64,000 nucleotides of DNA from CAXBCP01 sp963974055 (GCA_963974055.1 CAXBCP010000019.1:1-64000); one strand, 5' to 3'; shown: positions 17,966-26,397, counted from the first letter of the stretch. Notes: a model not told the origin generated them from the letters alone. Program-made: numbers and translations.

Positions 17966-18936
17966 ACGTCTTCGATTACCTGCCCGCGGATTCCCCGATT
18001 GAGGGATATATCGTCGCGATGGCGGCGCTCACCGCGCTGGCCAATGCCTATCTCGTCTATCGTGTGATGCTGGTGCGAGATCCGCTCGGCCCCCGTCTCA
18101 AGGCAATGAAACAGCGGCGCGAAACACTGCGTGCCGATTTGTCGGCGTCGCGCCGCCGGGCCCCGCGCGACCGCAGCATGGGATTCATGAAAGACGTCGT
18201 CGGACGCCTGAACCTGCTGAAAACACGGGAAGCGAAGAAGGCATCGGATCGTCTGTTGCAGGCGGGCTACCGGTCGCCCGACGCCGTCACGGTGTACTTT
18301 TTCCTGAAACTCGCTTTGCCCTTCGCCTTCGGGGCCAGCGCGCTTATTGCGATCTACATCGTCAAACTGGTCGAGCTCGAAGGAATGCTGCGGATGCTGG
18401 TCTGCATGGGCGCCGTCGTGATCGGCGCCTACGGGCCGGAACTCTACCTGAAGAACGCGATCTCCAAGCGCAAGGCGCGGCTGCAAAAAGGGCTTCCCGA
18501 TGCGCTCGACCTGCTGGTGATCTGCGCCGAAGCGGGACAAAGCCTGGACGGCGCCCTGACCCGCGTCGCGCGGGAGCTGGGACATTCGTTCCCCGATATA
18601 TCGGACGAGCTTGCCCTGACGGCCATGGAGCTCGGCCTTCTGCCCGAACGGCGAGAAGCCCTCGACAACCTGAATCGGCGTACCGACCTGCCCGGAATCC
18701 GCGGCGTCGTGAACACGCTGTTGCAGACGGAAAAATACGGCACGCCCCTCGCTCAGTCGCTGCGCGTCCTGTCGGGAGAATTCCGTAACGAACGCATGAT
18801 GAAAGCGGAGGAGAAAGCGGCACGCCTTCCCGCGACCATGACGGTCCCGATGATCATCTTCATCCTGCCGCCGCTCTTTGTCGTTCTGATCGGTCCGGCG
18901 GTCGTCCGCGTTATCGACCTGATGAAGGGATTCTAG
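17962..18936 (+). CDS. tadC: Type II/IV secretion membrane protein TadC
   Basis: The second platform protein, 324 residues from the ATG at 17962, which overlaps the tadB stop as ATGA; an upstream ATG at 17938 lies inside tadB and is less likely. The T2SSF domain shows LPDALDLLVICAEAGQSLDGALTRVA and GIRGVVNTLLQTEKYGTPLAQSLRVLS, and four hydrophobic helices are evident. Its TAG stop lies in a CTAG palindrome whose other strand is the stop of tadD, so the two convergent genes overlap by 4 bp. Confidence 0.95.
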   Translation: MNVFDYLPADSPIEGYIVAMAALTALANAYLVYRVMLVRDPLGPRLKAMKQRRETLRADLSASRRRAPRDRSMGFMKDVVGRLNLLKTREAKKASDRLLQAGYRSPDAVTVYFFLKLALPFAFGASALIAIYIVKLVELEGMLRMLVCMGAVVIGAYGPELYLKNAISKRKARLQKGLPDALDLLVICAEAGQSLDGALTRVARELGHSFPDISDELALTAMELGLLPERREALDNLNRRTDLPGIRGVVNTLLQTEKYGTPLAQSLRVLSGEFRNERMMKAEEKAARLPATMTVPMIIFILPPLFVVLIGPAVVRVIDLMKGF

Positions 18937-19808
18937 TTTTGTGCATTCGGAACACGACTTTGCGAACGCACGGCCGGACGCATACGCACGGCGCCGTTAT
19001 GCGCGCCGATCGCGCGAATCGTCTGGCGGCTGTCGTTCAGTGCCCGCAGCGTTGCGTAGAAGGCGAGGTTCTGCCGAACCGACGCCTCGTCGAGATCCAT
19101 GCGCGCCGTTTCGGCTGCGGCCGCCGTTTCCCCGGCCATGCCATAGGCGAGCGCGAGGTTCAGCCTGTTGCGCGGTTGCGCCCGCGGACTGGTGGCAGAT
19201 TTGCGCAACACGCGAATGGCTTCGTCATGATGGCCGGATACCGACAACGACAGCCCGAGATTGTTCTGAAGGTTCAGGTCACCGGCGCTGATATCGAGTC
19301 CCGTCCGGTAATAGGCCTGCGCAGCACCATGGTCGCCGAGCAGGTCGTAGGCGACACCGATCGCGTTATAAACCCGGCCGCTTTCCTCCAGCTTGAGCGC
19401 GGCTTCGAGATGACTGAGCGCCGCCTGGGGCTGGTTCAGCGCAATAAGCGCCTTGGCCTTGCCGATATGGGCCCCGGGGCTGTTTCCGCCCCTGACCGCC
19501 TTGTCGAACACCGCCACGGCCTCGTCGAATTCGCCGATCCGGAGCAACGCCTCGCCGAGCCGTTCCGTAACTTCCCCGTTCAGGGGGTCGGCCTTATGGG
19601 CATTGCGGTACATCTGAATGGCGCTTGCCATGTCGCCCGCCGCAGCCGTCGCATCGGCGATCCGCATAAGTGCGTTGACGCGACCGCTTTCAGGTTTGTC
19701 CTCCACATGATCCGAGGGACGCGTCTGAAATATGCCGTCGAACGGCCCGCCGGCACACCCGGCGACCGTTACCGTAATCGCGACGGCCATAGCGGTCTGT
19801 TTGAACAT
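18933..19808 (-). CDS. tadD: TadD-like TPR lipoprotein
   Basis: A protein of 291 residues from the ATG at 19808 (AGGA 5 bp upstream). The first 18 residues form a lipoprotein signal ending in VAGC. At least five tetratricopeptide repeats follow, for example RLGEALLRIGEFDEAVAVFDKA and NNLGLSLSVSGHHDEAIRVL. TadD is an outer-membrane pilotin-like protein for the CpaC/RcpA secretin. Unusually it is encoded opposite to the other cpa/tad genes, between tadC and the tadE genes. Confidence 0.9.
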   Translation of the reverse strand: MFKQTAMAVAITVTVAGCAGGPFDGIFQTRPSDHVEDKPESGRVNALMRIADATAAAGDMASAIQMYRNAHKADPLNGEVTERLGEALLRIGEFDEAVAVFDKAVRGGNSPGAHIGKAKALIALNQPQAALSHLEAALKLEESGRVYNAIGVAYDLLGDHGAAQAYYRTGLDISAGDLNLQNNLGLSLSVSGHHDEAIRVLRKSATSPRAQPRNRLNLALAYGMAGETAAAAETARMDLDEASVRQNLAFYATLRALNDSRQTIRAIGAHNGAVRMRPAVRSQSRVPNAQN

Positions 19809-19840
19809 GATTCCTACCCTGATCGAAAAGATCAATGTTC
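19803..19840. promoter_or_regulatory. Nested dyad in the tadD/tadE divergent gap
   Basis: GAACAT (19803-19808) is inverted as ATGTTC (19835-19840), and inside them TGATC-GAAAA-GATCA (19820-19834) forms a second dyad. The element fills most of the 46-bp gap between the two divergent start codons, so a shared regulator could bind here. Regulator unknown. Confidence 0.35.
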
Positions 19841-19854
19841 TTAGGACTTTAGAG

Positions 19855-20505
19855 ATGTGTGCTTACCAGAACGTAAAGGACCCGGTCCGACCGCCCCCAA
19901 AACGCCGCAGATTCAGCATCTGGCGGCGCCTGCGGCAGTGCCGGCGCGGCGTCACGGCGATCGAATTCGCCGTCGTGGCCCCCGCGGTATTCCTGACCGT
20001 TGCCGGTGTGATCGAGCTTGCGCTGGTCATGTTCGTCTCGACCCTGTCCGAAGGTGGATTGCGGGAAGCATCCCGTTTCTCGATAACCGGGTTTATTCCC
20101 CCCGGAATGACCCGCGAGGAACGCATTCTGCAGATCCTGGGCGAACATACCATCGGCCTGGTGGACATGGACGAGGCTACCGTCGAATACAAGGTCTATC
20201 CGTCCTTCGACGATATCGGCAAACCGGAGCCGTTTACCGACAACGCGCCGGCAAACGGATCGTACGATGCCGGCGAGGCGTTCCAGGACATAAACGGCAA
20301 CGGTCAATGGGATTCCGACATGGGCGCTGCCGGACTGGGCGGCCCCGGCGATATCGTTCTCTATACGATCGAATTCGACTGGGAACTCATGACCCCTCTT
20401 GTCTCGCCGTTCGTTGGCACCAATGGGAAACTGACGATGAAGTCCAGCGTGGCAGTGAAAAACGAGCCTTTTGACGTTCCCCCGCCCCCCGGAGGAGGAG
20501 CCTGA
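19855..20505 (+). CDS. tadE: TadE-like pseudopilin with calcium-loop motif
   Basis: A protein of 216 residues. A basic leader ending RRLRQCRRG leads to the TadE motif VTAIEFAVVAPAVFLTVAG and one hydrophobic helix (about 34-62). It is an inner-membrane minor pilin-like protein of the Tad system. Unusually residues 145-153 read DINGNGQWD, matching the EF-hand/Excalibur loop DxNxNGxxD, inside a stretch rich in Asp, Asn and Gly. ATG 19855 has AGGA 10 bp upstream. It overlaps the next gene by 1 bp (TGATG). Confidence 0.88.
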   Translation: MCAYQNVKDPVRPPPKRRRFSIWRRLRQCRRGVTAIEFAVVAPAVFLTVAGVIELALVMFVSTLSEGGLREASRFSITGFIPPGMTREERILQILGEHTIGLVDMDEATVEYKVYPSFDDIGKPEPFTDNAPANGSYDAGEAFQDINGNGQWDSDMGAAGLGGPGDIVLYTIEFDWELMTPLVSPFVGTNGKLTMKSSVAVKNEPFDVPPPPGGGA

Positions 20506-21074
20506 TGTTTACAAAATTCGCCCGGAAATTCAGGGAATTTCGCGACGACCGCAGCGGGGCGTCCCTCATCGAGCTTGGATTTGCGATGCCGGTGCTGCTG
20601 ATGCTTCTTCTCGGCGGCGTTGAGATCGCACGCTACGTGCTCCTTCACCAGAAACTCGACCGGGTATCGTCTTCGATTGCCGATCTCGTCTCCCAGGCGG
20701 AACTCGTCTCCGTCGCGGATCTGCAGAATATCTTCGATGCAGCCCAGTTCGTCGCCAAGCCTTTCGATCTGCCGGCATCGGGCACCGTCATCGTGTCATC
20801 GATCACCAATCCGCTTGGCGGTGCAGGCACAAAAGTAAACTGGCAACAATCCGGTGCCGGCAATATCCCCGCAACAAGCCAGGTCGGCGCGCCCGGCGGG
20901 GCGGCGACTTTACCGGCCGGGTTCGTTCTCGCCGACGGACAGACAATCATCATGGCCGAGGTCTTCTTCGACTATGAGCCATGGATTCTGGGGGATTTTA
21001 CCAGCGCCAACCAGATATATCACCGGGCCCTGTTCCGTCCGCGCTATGGCGGACTGACGACGCTAAGCCCGTGA
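20505..21074 (+). CDS. TadE-like pseudopilin 2
   Basis: A protein of 189 residues with the same plan: a basic start, SGASLIELGFAMPVLLMLLLGGVEIARYVL (TadE domain, helix about 20-45), then a periplasmic domain without recognisable motifs. It probably acts with the preceding TadE-like protein and the distant TadG-like protein as the minor-pilin set. It has a strong Shine-Dalgarno (GGAGGAGGAG) inside the end of the previous gene. Last gene of the pilus block; no terminator is obvious before the MarR gene. Confidence 0.88.
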   Translation: MFTKFARKFREFRDDRSGASLIELGFAMPVLLMLLLGGVEIARYVLLHQKLDRVSSSIADLVSQAELVSVADLQNIFDAAQFVAKPFDLPASGTVIVSSITNPLGGAGTKVNWQQSGAGNIPATSQVGAPGGAATLPAGFVLADGQTIIMAEVFFDYEPWILGDFTSANQIYHRALFRPRYGGLTTLSP

Positions 21075-21162
21075 TATTAATCGTCGTTTAACAGGTATCG
21101 CGGACGCTGGGGCTATAGTGCCGATAATGGTGCGGAATTCTGGAGATACCTCCAAGGGTAGG

Positions 21163-21627
21163 ATGAACAAAATGAGCGACGTCTACGGGCAGTTGACCCA
21201 GATGATCGAACGTCTGCATCGGCGGATGCTCGACGTCATCAGATACGAACTGGAACAGGCGGGCGTTTCCGATATCAATCCGGCCCAGGCCCTGATGCTG
21301 AATAAAATCGAGGGCCGAGAAGTTGCGCTGCGGGATATCATAGAGCGCGGTTACTATATCGGTTCGAACGCATCGTACAATATCAAGCAGCTTGTCGAGG
21401 CCGGCTACGTCAATCAGAAACGGTCGGACCACGACAAGCGCTCGGCAAAGGTTTCGCTTACAGAAAAGGGCGAAGAACTCTGTAAAAAAATGGGCGATTT
21501 CAACGCTGCCCAGGCGAAGCGACTGGCCGGCGACAAAGAAACAGCCGAAAAGCTGAACACCTCTATCGAAATGCTTCGCAACCTGGAGCACGGCTGGTCC
21601 GAATATCTTCGATACGGGCCTGCCTGA
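21163..21627 (+). CDS. ldtR: MarR-family regulator, LdtR-like
   Basis: Winged-helix regulator of 154 residues. MIERLHRRMLDVIRYELE, DINPAQALMLNKI, RGYYIGSNASYNIKQLVEAGY and KRSDHDKRSAKVSLTEKGE match the alphaproteobacterial LdtR pattern as I recall it; LdtR controls an L,D-transpeptidase gene and stress tolerance in Liberibacter and Sinorhizobium. Recognition helix and wing are intact. The start is 21163 or the next ATG at 21172, which has AGGA at better spacing. It does not adjoin an L,D-transpeptidase gene here, so its targets lie elsewhere. Confidence 0.85.
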   Translation: MNKMSDVYGQLTQMIERLHRRMLDVIRYELEQAGVSDINPAQALMLNKIEGREVALRDIIERGYYIGSNASYNIKQLVEAGYVNQKRSDHDKRSAKVSLTEKGEELCKKMGDFNAAQAKRLAGDKETAEKLNTSIEMLRNLEHGWSEYLRYGPA

Positions 21628-21805
21628 AGCGTGCAGATCGCGCCCATATTTCGGCCTGTCAGCCCTTAACACACTGATATTGATGAATAACCCTATCGCG
21701 GTTGCATTGCCCGCCCGCCCCAACTACGTTTTTGCCGGGCAGCGCGACAGGCTGCTGTATCTTTTTTATGCGGGATCGTTTCTGACGGTCCGAACAGGGT
21801 TGCCG

Positions 21806-22819
21806 ATGAACGTTTCCAAAGAACAAAGCCGTCCCGAAGACATGTCTGCGGCTTCGAGCGCCCTTGTCTCGTTCACCGATCTCGACCCGCCGCTGGAGGA
21901 TTTTCAGACGGCTGTTCTGACCGGGCTGTCGCGGCCCCAGAAAGAGCTTCCCTGCAAGTTTTTCTACGATGAGCAGGGGTCCCGCCTGTTCGACCAGATA
22001 TGCGAACTCGAGGAGTACTATCCGACACGCACCGAAATCGGCATTCTCGAAGACCGGCTCGGCGAAATTGCCGAACTTATCGGCCGCGGCGCCCACCTGG
22101 TGGAACTGGGCAGCGGCGCGAGCGTAAAGATCAGGACGCTGCTGAACGCCCTGCCCGACCTTGCGCAATACACTGCCGTCGATATTTCCCGCGACTTCCT
22201 GCTGCAGAGCGCCATCACGCTGGCCGAAGACTATCCGGGGCTCGACGTGGCCGCCGTGTGCGCGGATTACACGTCGACGTTCGAAATTCCGCCCCCCCGG
22301 AACCGGCAGAGTTCCCGCACCGTCGCGTTTTTCCCGGGCTCGACGATCGGAAACTTCACGCCGGCCGCCGCAACCGCCTTTCTTACCCGGCTCCGCTCCG
22401 CCCTTAAACGGGGCGACGGGCTTCTGGTCGGTGTCGATCTGAAAAAGGATATTTCGGTGTTACGTGCGGCCTATAACGATGCCGAAGGCGTTACCAGTGC
22501 CTTCAATCTCAATCTTCTGTCCCGAATCAACCGGGAACTCGATGCCGATTTCGACGTGGGCTCCTTCCGCCATGAGGCGGTGTATTTCGAAGACCCGGGC
22601 CGGATCGAGATGCATCTTGTCAGCAATCGCCAACAATCTGTTTCGGTAGGCGACAAAACCTTTTCGTTCGCGGAAGACGAACATATTCACACCGAAAATT
22701 CCCACAAATATTCGATCGAAGGGTTCCGGGCGCTCTGCGCCGAAAGCGGATTTTTACCGGTCGCCTCGTGGACAGACAGCAAATCGCTGTTTAGCGTTCA
22801 TTACTTCACGGCCGATTGA
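21806..22819 (+). CDS. egtD: EgtD-like histidine N-alpha-methyltransferase
   Basis: SAM-dependent methyltransferase of 337 residues from the ATG at 21806; an upstream ATG at 21683 would add an unmatched 41 residues. Family features are LPCKFFYDEQGSRLFDQICELEEYYPTRTE at the start of the core, the SAM loop LVELGSGASVKIRTLL, PGSTIGNFTP, and the TENSHKYS motif that in EgtD helps bind the histidine substrate. EgtD makes hercynine, the ergothioneine precursor. No EgtB or EgtE gene is in the window, so either those are elsewhere or the protein methylates another amino acid. Confidence 0.88.
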   Translation: MNVSKEQSRPEDMSAASSALVSFTDLDPPLEDFQTAVLTGLSRPQKELPCKFFYDEQGSRLFDQICELEEYYPTRTEIGILEDRLGEIAELIGRGAHLVELGSGASVKIRTLLNALPDLAQYTAVDISRDFLLQSAITLAEDYPGLDVAAVCADYTSTFEIPPPRNRQSSRTVAFFPGSTIGNFTPAAATAFLTRLRSALKRGDGLLVGVDLKKDISVLRAAYNDAEGVTSAFNLNLLSRINRELDADFDVGSFRHEAVYFEDPGRIEMHLVSNRQQSVSVGDKTFSFAEDEHIHTENSHKYSIEGFRALCAESGFLPVASWTDSKSLFSVHYFTAD

Positions 22820-22863
22820 CGACGGCTGCATCAGGGGGCGATCAAGAGCATCGGATACGGCGA

Positions 22864-23511
22864 ATGAAAATCGATATTATCGTCGATACGATCTGCCCAT
22901 GGTGCTACGTGGGTAAAAAACGTTTCGAGAAAGCATTGTCGATCCGTCCGCAACCGGGCCTCGAAGTTGGCTGGCGGGCCTTCCAGTTAAATCCGCGGAT
23001 GCCCGAAGACGGTATGAGCCGTAGGGACTATGTCGCCGAAAAATTCGGTGGAATGGACCGGGCCGACGCCATCCATGGCAGCCTCGTCCAGGCCGGTCTC
23101 GAAGAAGGCATCGAATTCGACTTCAGCAAGATCGACAGGACCCCGAACACGGTCCATTCCCACAGGCTGGTGCGATACGCGGCCGGGTTCGGCGTTCAGA
23201 CGCCGGTCGTCAATGCGGTCTTCGATGCCTATTTCCTCGACGGTCTGGATATCGGCGATCCCGGGATTCTCGCCGATATCGCAGAAACGGCCGGTCTCGA
23301 ACATGCGTCGACGCTGGCCTTTCTCGAAAGCGATGAGGACACCGAAATCATCCTGGCGGAAGACGAACTGGCCCGCCGGCTCGGCGTCAACGGGGTGCCC
23401 TGTTTCATCATCGACCGGAAATACGCGGTGTCCGGCGCGCAGTCGCCCGAAGTACTGGTTCAGGTCTTCGATCTTGCAAACCAGGAAAGCTCGCCGGATT
23501 TCTCAAAATAA
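22864..23511 (+). CDS. DsbA-family oxidoreductase, FrnE-like
   Basis: Cytosolic thioredoxin-fold protein of 215 residues. The active site is CPWC (TICPWCYVGKKRFE), followed by the helical insertion and the cis-Pro region GVNGVPCFIIDRKYAVSGAQ, all typical of FrnE-type DsbA homologues. No signal peptide is present. The start at 22864 begins the family-typical strand MKIDIIVDTICPWC; an in-frame TTG at 22816 inside egtD would add an unmatched tail. It lies 44 bp after egtD and probably belongs to the same transcript. Confidence 0.9.
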   Translation: MKIDIIVDTICPWCYVGKKRFEKALSIRPQPGLEVGWRAFQLNPRMPEDGMSRRDYVAEKFGGMDRADAIHGSLVQAGLEEGIEFDFSKIDRTPNTVHSHRLVRYAAGFGVQTPVVNAVFDAYFLDGLDIGDPGILADIAETAGLEHASTLAFLESDEDTEIILAEDELARRLGVNGVPCFIIDRKYAVSGAQSPEVLVQVFDLANQESSPDFSK

Positions 23512-23596
23512 CGACAACTGTCGATATTTTTTACAATTGGACTCTCAAATAAAGACTTTTGTTCGGCGAATGGTAAAAATCAGCGGGTTATAGAAC

Positions 23597-23612
23597 TGGC
23601 ACGCATTTTGCA
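23597..23612 (+). promoter_or_regulatory. Sigma-54 (RpoN) promoter
   Basis: TGGCACG-CATT-TTGCA matches the -24/-12 consensus TGGCACG-N4-TTGCW at every position. The expected start of transcription is about 23623, some 35 bp before the ATG of the small coiled-coil gene. A 12-bp palindrome, CGACAACTGTCG, at 23512-23523 lies about 110 bp upstream of that start, where an activator site could be. Confidence 0.8.
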
Positions 23613-23658
23613 TGGTACGTGCCGTTATGAATTGCACGAACCGAAAGAGTAGAGTGTC

Positions 23659-23946
23659 ATGAGCGTAGTAGCGTATACCCAGCCCGTCGATATGTCGTCC
23701 TACCGGAGCGGACTTCCCCAGTCGGTCGATCCCCTGGCGCATCTTTATAATCTCGAACGCGAGATGGAAAACGCCGAACGGCGCACCGCATCGATGATCG
23801 ATGAACTCGCCCGTCGTCTGGACAGCCTGGAAATGAAGGTCTCGACGGTAAGCGAAAACCTCGAAGGCGTGAACCGCGAACTCGAGCAAAAGGTGGTTGC
23901 GCTGGCGCGCCGGGTGAATTCTATCGAGAACGGCACCCCCAACTGA
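23659..23946 (+). CDS. Small coiled-coil protein of unknown function
   Basis: A protein of 95 residues, not recognised. After a flexible N-terminus of about 28 residues the rest is predicted to be one long helix with heptad pattern, from AHLYNLEREMENAERR through ELARRLDSLEMKVSTVSENLEGVNRELEQKVVALARRV, so a dimeric coiled coil is likely. No signal peptide or membrane segment. ATG is preceded by GTAGAG. The consensus sigma-54 promoter 50 bp upstream drives this gene alone: the next gene is convergent, 36 bp away. Sigma-54 control suggests a link to nitrogen status, motility or the envelope. Confidence 0.75.
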   Translation: MSVVAYTQPVDMSSYRSGLPQSVDPLAHLYNLEREMENAERRTASMIDELARRLDSLEMKVSTVSENLEGVNRELEQKVVALARRVNSIENGTPN

Positions 23947-23982
23947 ATCACATCCCGTGACCGCATCCGGATAGGCCCCTCC

Positions 23983-25644
23983 CTATTCGGGTACGGCCAG
24001 TTGAGATGCGTCTCTGATCACGTAAAATCGGATCGTTTCGTCGCGTCCGCGAACTTCCGCTTCGTGTCCGTCGAAATGCGATGTCACCGCACCGGCATGG
24101 GCCGCCACGTCTTCTGAAAAGATCAGCTGCGCGCTGAATTCCTTGGTCATCGATTCAAGGCGGCTTGCCGTGTTTACACTGTCGCCGATCGCCGTCAGGC
24201 CCGTCGCCGTTCCATAACCCATTTCGCCGATGATTGCGGCGCCCGAATGGATACCGATACCGATCCGCAGCGGTTCATCCAGTTCGTCCTTGAGCTGATC
24301 GTTGAGGTCGGCGAGCTTTTTCGACATTTCTTTTGCCGCCCGCATCGCCTGGCGGGCGCCCTCTTTCGCATCGGTTTTGGTTCCGAACAGGGCCATAACC
24401 CCGTCACCGATAAACTTGTCGAGATGACCGCCTGCCTGTTCGACGGCTTCGCCCATATGGGCGAAATACCGGTTGAGAACGAACACAACGTCGTAGGGAA
24501 GTTTCTTCTCCGAAAACTGCGTGAACGACCGCAAATCCGCGAACAGGATTGAAATTTCGCGCTCCTGCCCGGCGAGGTCAGGGCTCCGACGCCGGGAATC
24601 CCGCACGGATGCCGTTGGCGGCAACAGCGGTACGATCGATATATCCCCCGCCGCTATCGCCTGGCAGGCAAGACGCACATGCGGCGGCGCGCCGACGCGC
24701 TCCAGCACCCGCATTTCTTCGGAACTTGCAGAAGACAGGTTTTCCTCGCCGGAAAGAACCCGCACCCGGCAGGTAGAACACCGCCCCCGTCCGCCGCATA
24801 CCGACGCATGAGCAATCCCGTTCAGCATGCTTATTTCGAGAATGCTGAGTCCGCCGGGGTTACGCACCACCCGGTCGTTCGGATATTCGACCGAGATCAG
24901 GCCACGCTGCCGTTCCACCAGCCACCGTACAAGTCGGGCCACCATCGCCGCCGCGATCAATACGCCGACAAGGACCTTGATCCAGAAGGCAGTGTCGTAA
25001 AGTGCCGCAACTTGCTGATTGCTGGGCCACTGGATCGCCCGGTTGGCTTCGCGAAGCCATACCCGGTTCTCCGCCAGGGCAAGGACCTCCTTGCCGGCAA
25101 CGTAGTATCCGAACCATGCCGTAACCGGCAGCAGGATCGCGATAGCAAACAGCAGGGGCGCCGCCGTCCGGAACCACGGTTTGAGACGTAACCAGAAATA
25201 AAGGCCGAAACAGCCATGTATCCATGTTGCGACGATCGCGAGCGTTTGCCAGTACACCGCGTTATCGAGATATTTCCACTGCGACAAAAGCACATAGGCA
25301 TAATTGTCATTCGTGCCCGCAATCTGATACGCGCCACGGGTTCCGACGATATGCAGCGCCAGCAACAGCGGAATCGAAAACCCGAATATGACCTGAAACG
25401 CTTCTCCCGGCGTCATCCGAAGCGACCGCCGGACGTAAAGCGCCCAGACGGCCAGCAACAGATGGATAATCAGAGATCCGTACAGGGCAACGGAACCGAG
25501 GTCATTGCGCCAGACCAGGGTAAACCACTCCCTTCCCGCCTCCATGGCGGACAGGGAGTGAATTCCCAGCGAATGATTAATCAGGTGCCCGGCGACGAAG
25601 GCGAACAGGATCAACCCTGTCGTTAGTCTGATACTGCCGATCAT
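23983..25644 (-). CDS. cyaC: Membrane adenylate cyclase with haem-type anchor and [2Fe-2S] domain (CyaC-like)
   Basis: A protein of 553 residues in three parts. Residues 1-240 hold six membrane helices with histidines at 20, 24, 61, 98 and 143, resembling the cytochrome-b anchor of succinate dehydrogenase. Residues about 250-340 form a [2Fe-2S] ferredoxin domain with C283, C289, C292 and C327. Residues 360-545 form a class III cyclase catalytic domain: metal aspartates D370 and D414, K410 before the FIGDG motif, and the GDSVNTASRLE motif with N491 and R495 for the transition state. It probably makes cAMP in response to the quinone/redox state. Second gene of an operon, 17 bp after a TPR gene. 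Confidence 0.9.
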   Translation of the reverse strand: MIGSIRLTTGLILFAFVAGHLINHSLGIHSLSAMEAGREWFTLVWRNDLGSVALYGSLIIHLLLAVWALYVRRSLRMTPGEAFQVIFGFSIPLLLALHIVGTRGAYQIAGTNDNYAYVLLSQWKYLDNAVYWQTLAIVATWIHGCFGLYFWLRLKPWFRTAAPLLFAIAILLPVTAWFGYYVAGKEVLALAENRVWLREANRAIQWPSNQQVAALYDTAFWIKVLVGVLIAAAMVARLVRWLVERQRGLISVEYPNDRVVRNPGGLSILEISMLNGIAHASVCGGRGRCSTCRVRVLSGEENLSSASSEEMRVLERVGAPPHVRLACQAIAAGDISIVPLLPPTASVRDSRRRSPDLAGQEREISILFADLRSFTQFSEKKLPYDVVFVLNRYFAHMGEAVEQAGGHLDKFIGDGVMALFGTKTDAKEGARQAMRAAKEMSKKLADLNDQLKDELDEPLRIGIGIHSGAAIIGEMGYGTATGLTAIGDSVNTASRLESMTKEFSAQLIFSEDVAAHAGAVTSHFDGHEAEVRGRDETIRFYVIRDASQLAVPE

Positions 25645-25670
25645 GGGCTTCCCGCGTCGGGCTTTTTTCG

Positions 25671-26153
25671 TCAGCCCTGTTTGGCGGCCCGGGCCTTCGC
25701 AGCATCGATCGCTTCTTTCAGCGATTCATATTCGTCGCAATCGGTCCCGCAGATTTCTTCGAGCTTCGACAGTTGCTGTTCCGCACCGGCCATATTGCCA
25801 AGCTCGACATATGCCTGACCGAGATATTCGTTGGCGCCCTTGTGCTCCGCTTCGAGCGAAAGTGCTTTCTTGTAGTAGGCAACCCCGCGGGAATAGTCGC
25901 CAAGCTTGCGATGGCTGAAGCCGAGATAATTCAACGCATCCGGGTGGCGCGGCTTTTCGTCGATAACCATATTCAGCAGGCTGATCGCCTTGCGGTAATC
26001 CTTTGCCTCCACAGCGCGTACCGCGCTCCGGTAGTTATCTTTAACGCTGGGCTTGGACGACGTATCGTCGCTGCTCGACCCTGCCGCATACGATACAGCC
26101 GGGCTCATTGCCAGAAGCGCTGCGCCGAAAATCAATGTGCAGACTTTTTTCAT
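25671..26153 (-). CDS. Exported TPR protein
   Basis: A protein of 160 residues from the ATG at 26153 (GAGGATCACC upstream), beginning MKKVCTLIFGAALLAMSPAVSYAAG, a signal peptide cleaved near residue 24. Three tetratricopeptide repeats follow, for example ALNYLGFSHRKLGDYSRGVAYYKKAL and ANEYLGQAYVELGNMAGAEQQL, and near the C-terminus a conserved-looking pair of cysteines (ICGTDCDEY). It is co-transcribed with the cyclase and lies in the periplasm beside the membrane anchor, so a role as sensor partner is possible but unproven. Confidence 0.85.
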   Translation of the reverse strand: MKKVCTLIFGAALLAMSPAVSYAAGSSSDDTSSKPSVKDNYRSAVRAVEAKDYRKAISLLNMVIDEKPRHPDALNYLGFSHRKLGDYSRGVAYYKKALSLEAEHKGANEYLGQAYVELGNMAGAEQQLSKLEEICGTDCDEYESLKEAIDAAKARAAKQG

Positions 26154-26253
26154 GGTGATCCTCATCATCCTTGGTTCAAGGCAGAACACGTGCTCTGCAT
26201 GCCGGGTAAACACGTTAAAGGATATTTTATTCCGCTTAGCCAGTTTTAAAATG

Positions 26254-26269
26254 TGTGATGTCGATCACA
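26254..26269. promoter_or_regulatory. CRP-type cAMP receptor site
   Basis: TGTGATGTCGATCACA matches TGTGA-N6-TCACA perfectly. It lies 101-116 bp upstream of the ATG of the TPR gene that leads the adenylate cyclase operon, and 128-143 bp upstream of the divergent DUF502 gene. It suggests that a cAMP-binding regulator controls the genes that make cAMP. Confidence 0.7.
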
Positions 26270-26397
26270 TCTTCGTCCGACAGTTCCCAGGCAAAAACCG
26301 GAGCGCAACGATAGCCTATGTCTTTTTTAGCGAATAAGTTGCCCTATATATCGCGCCGCGTCTTGTCGAACGCTGTTGAAACGCCCATGTTCCCAAC

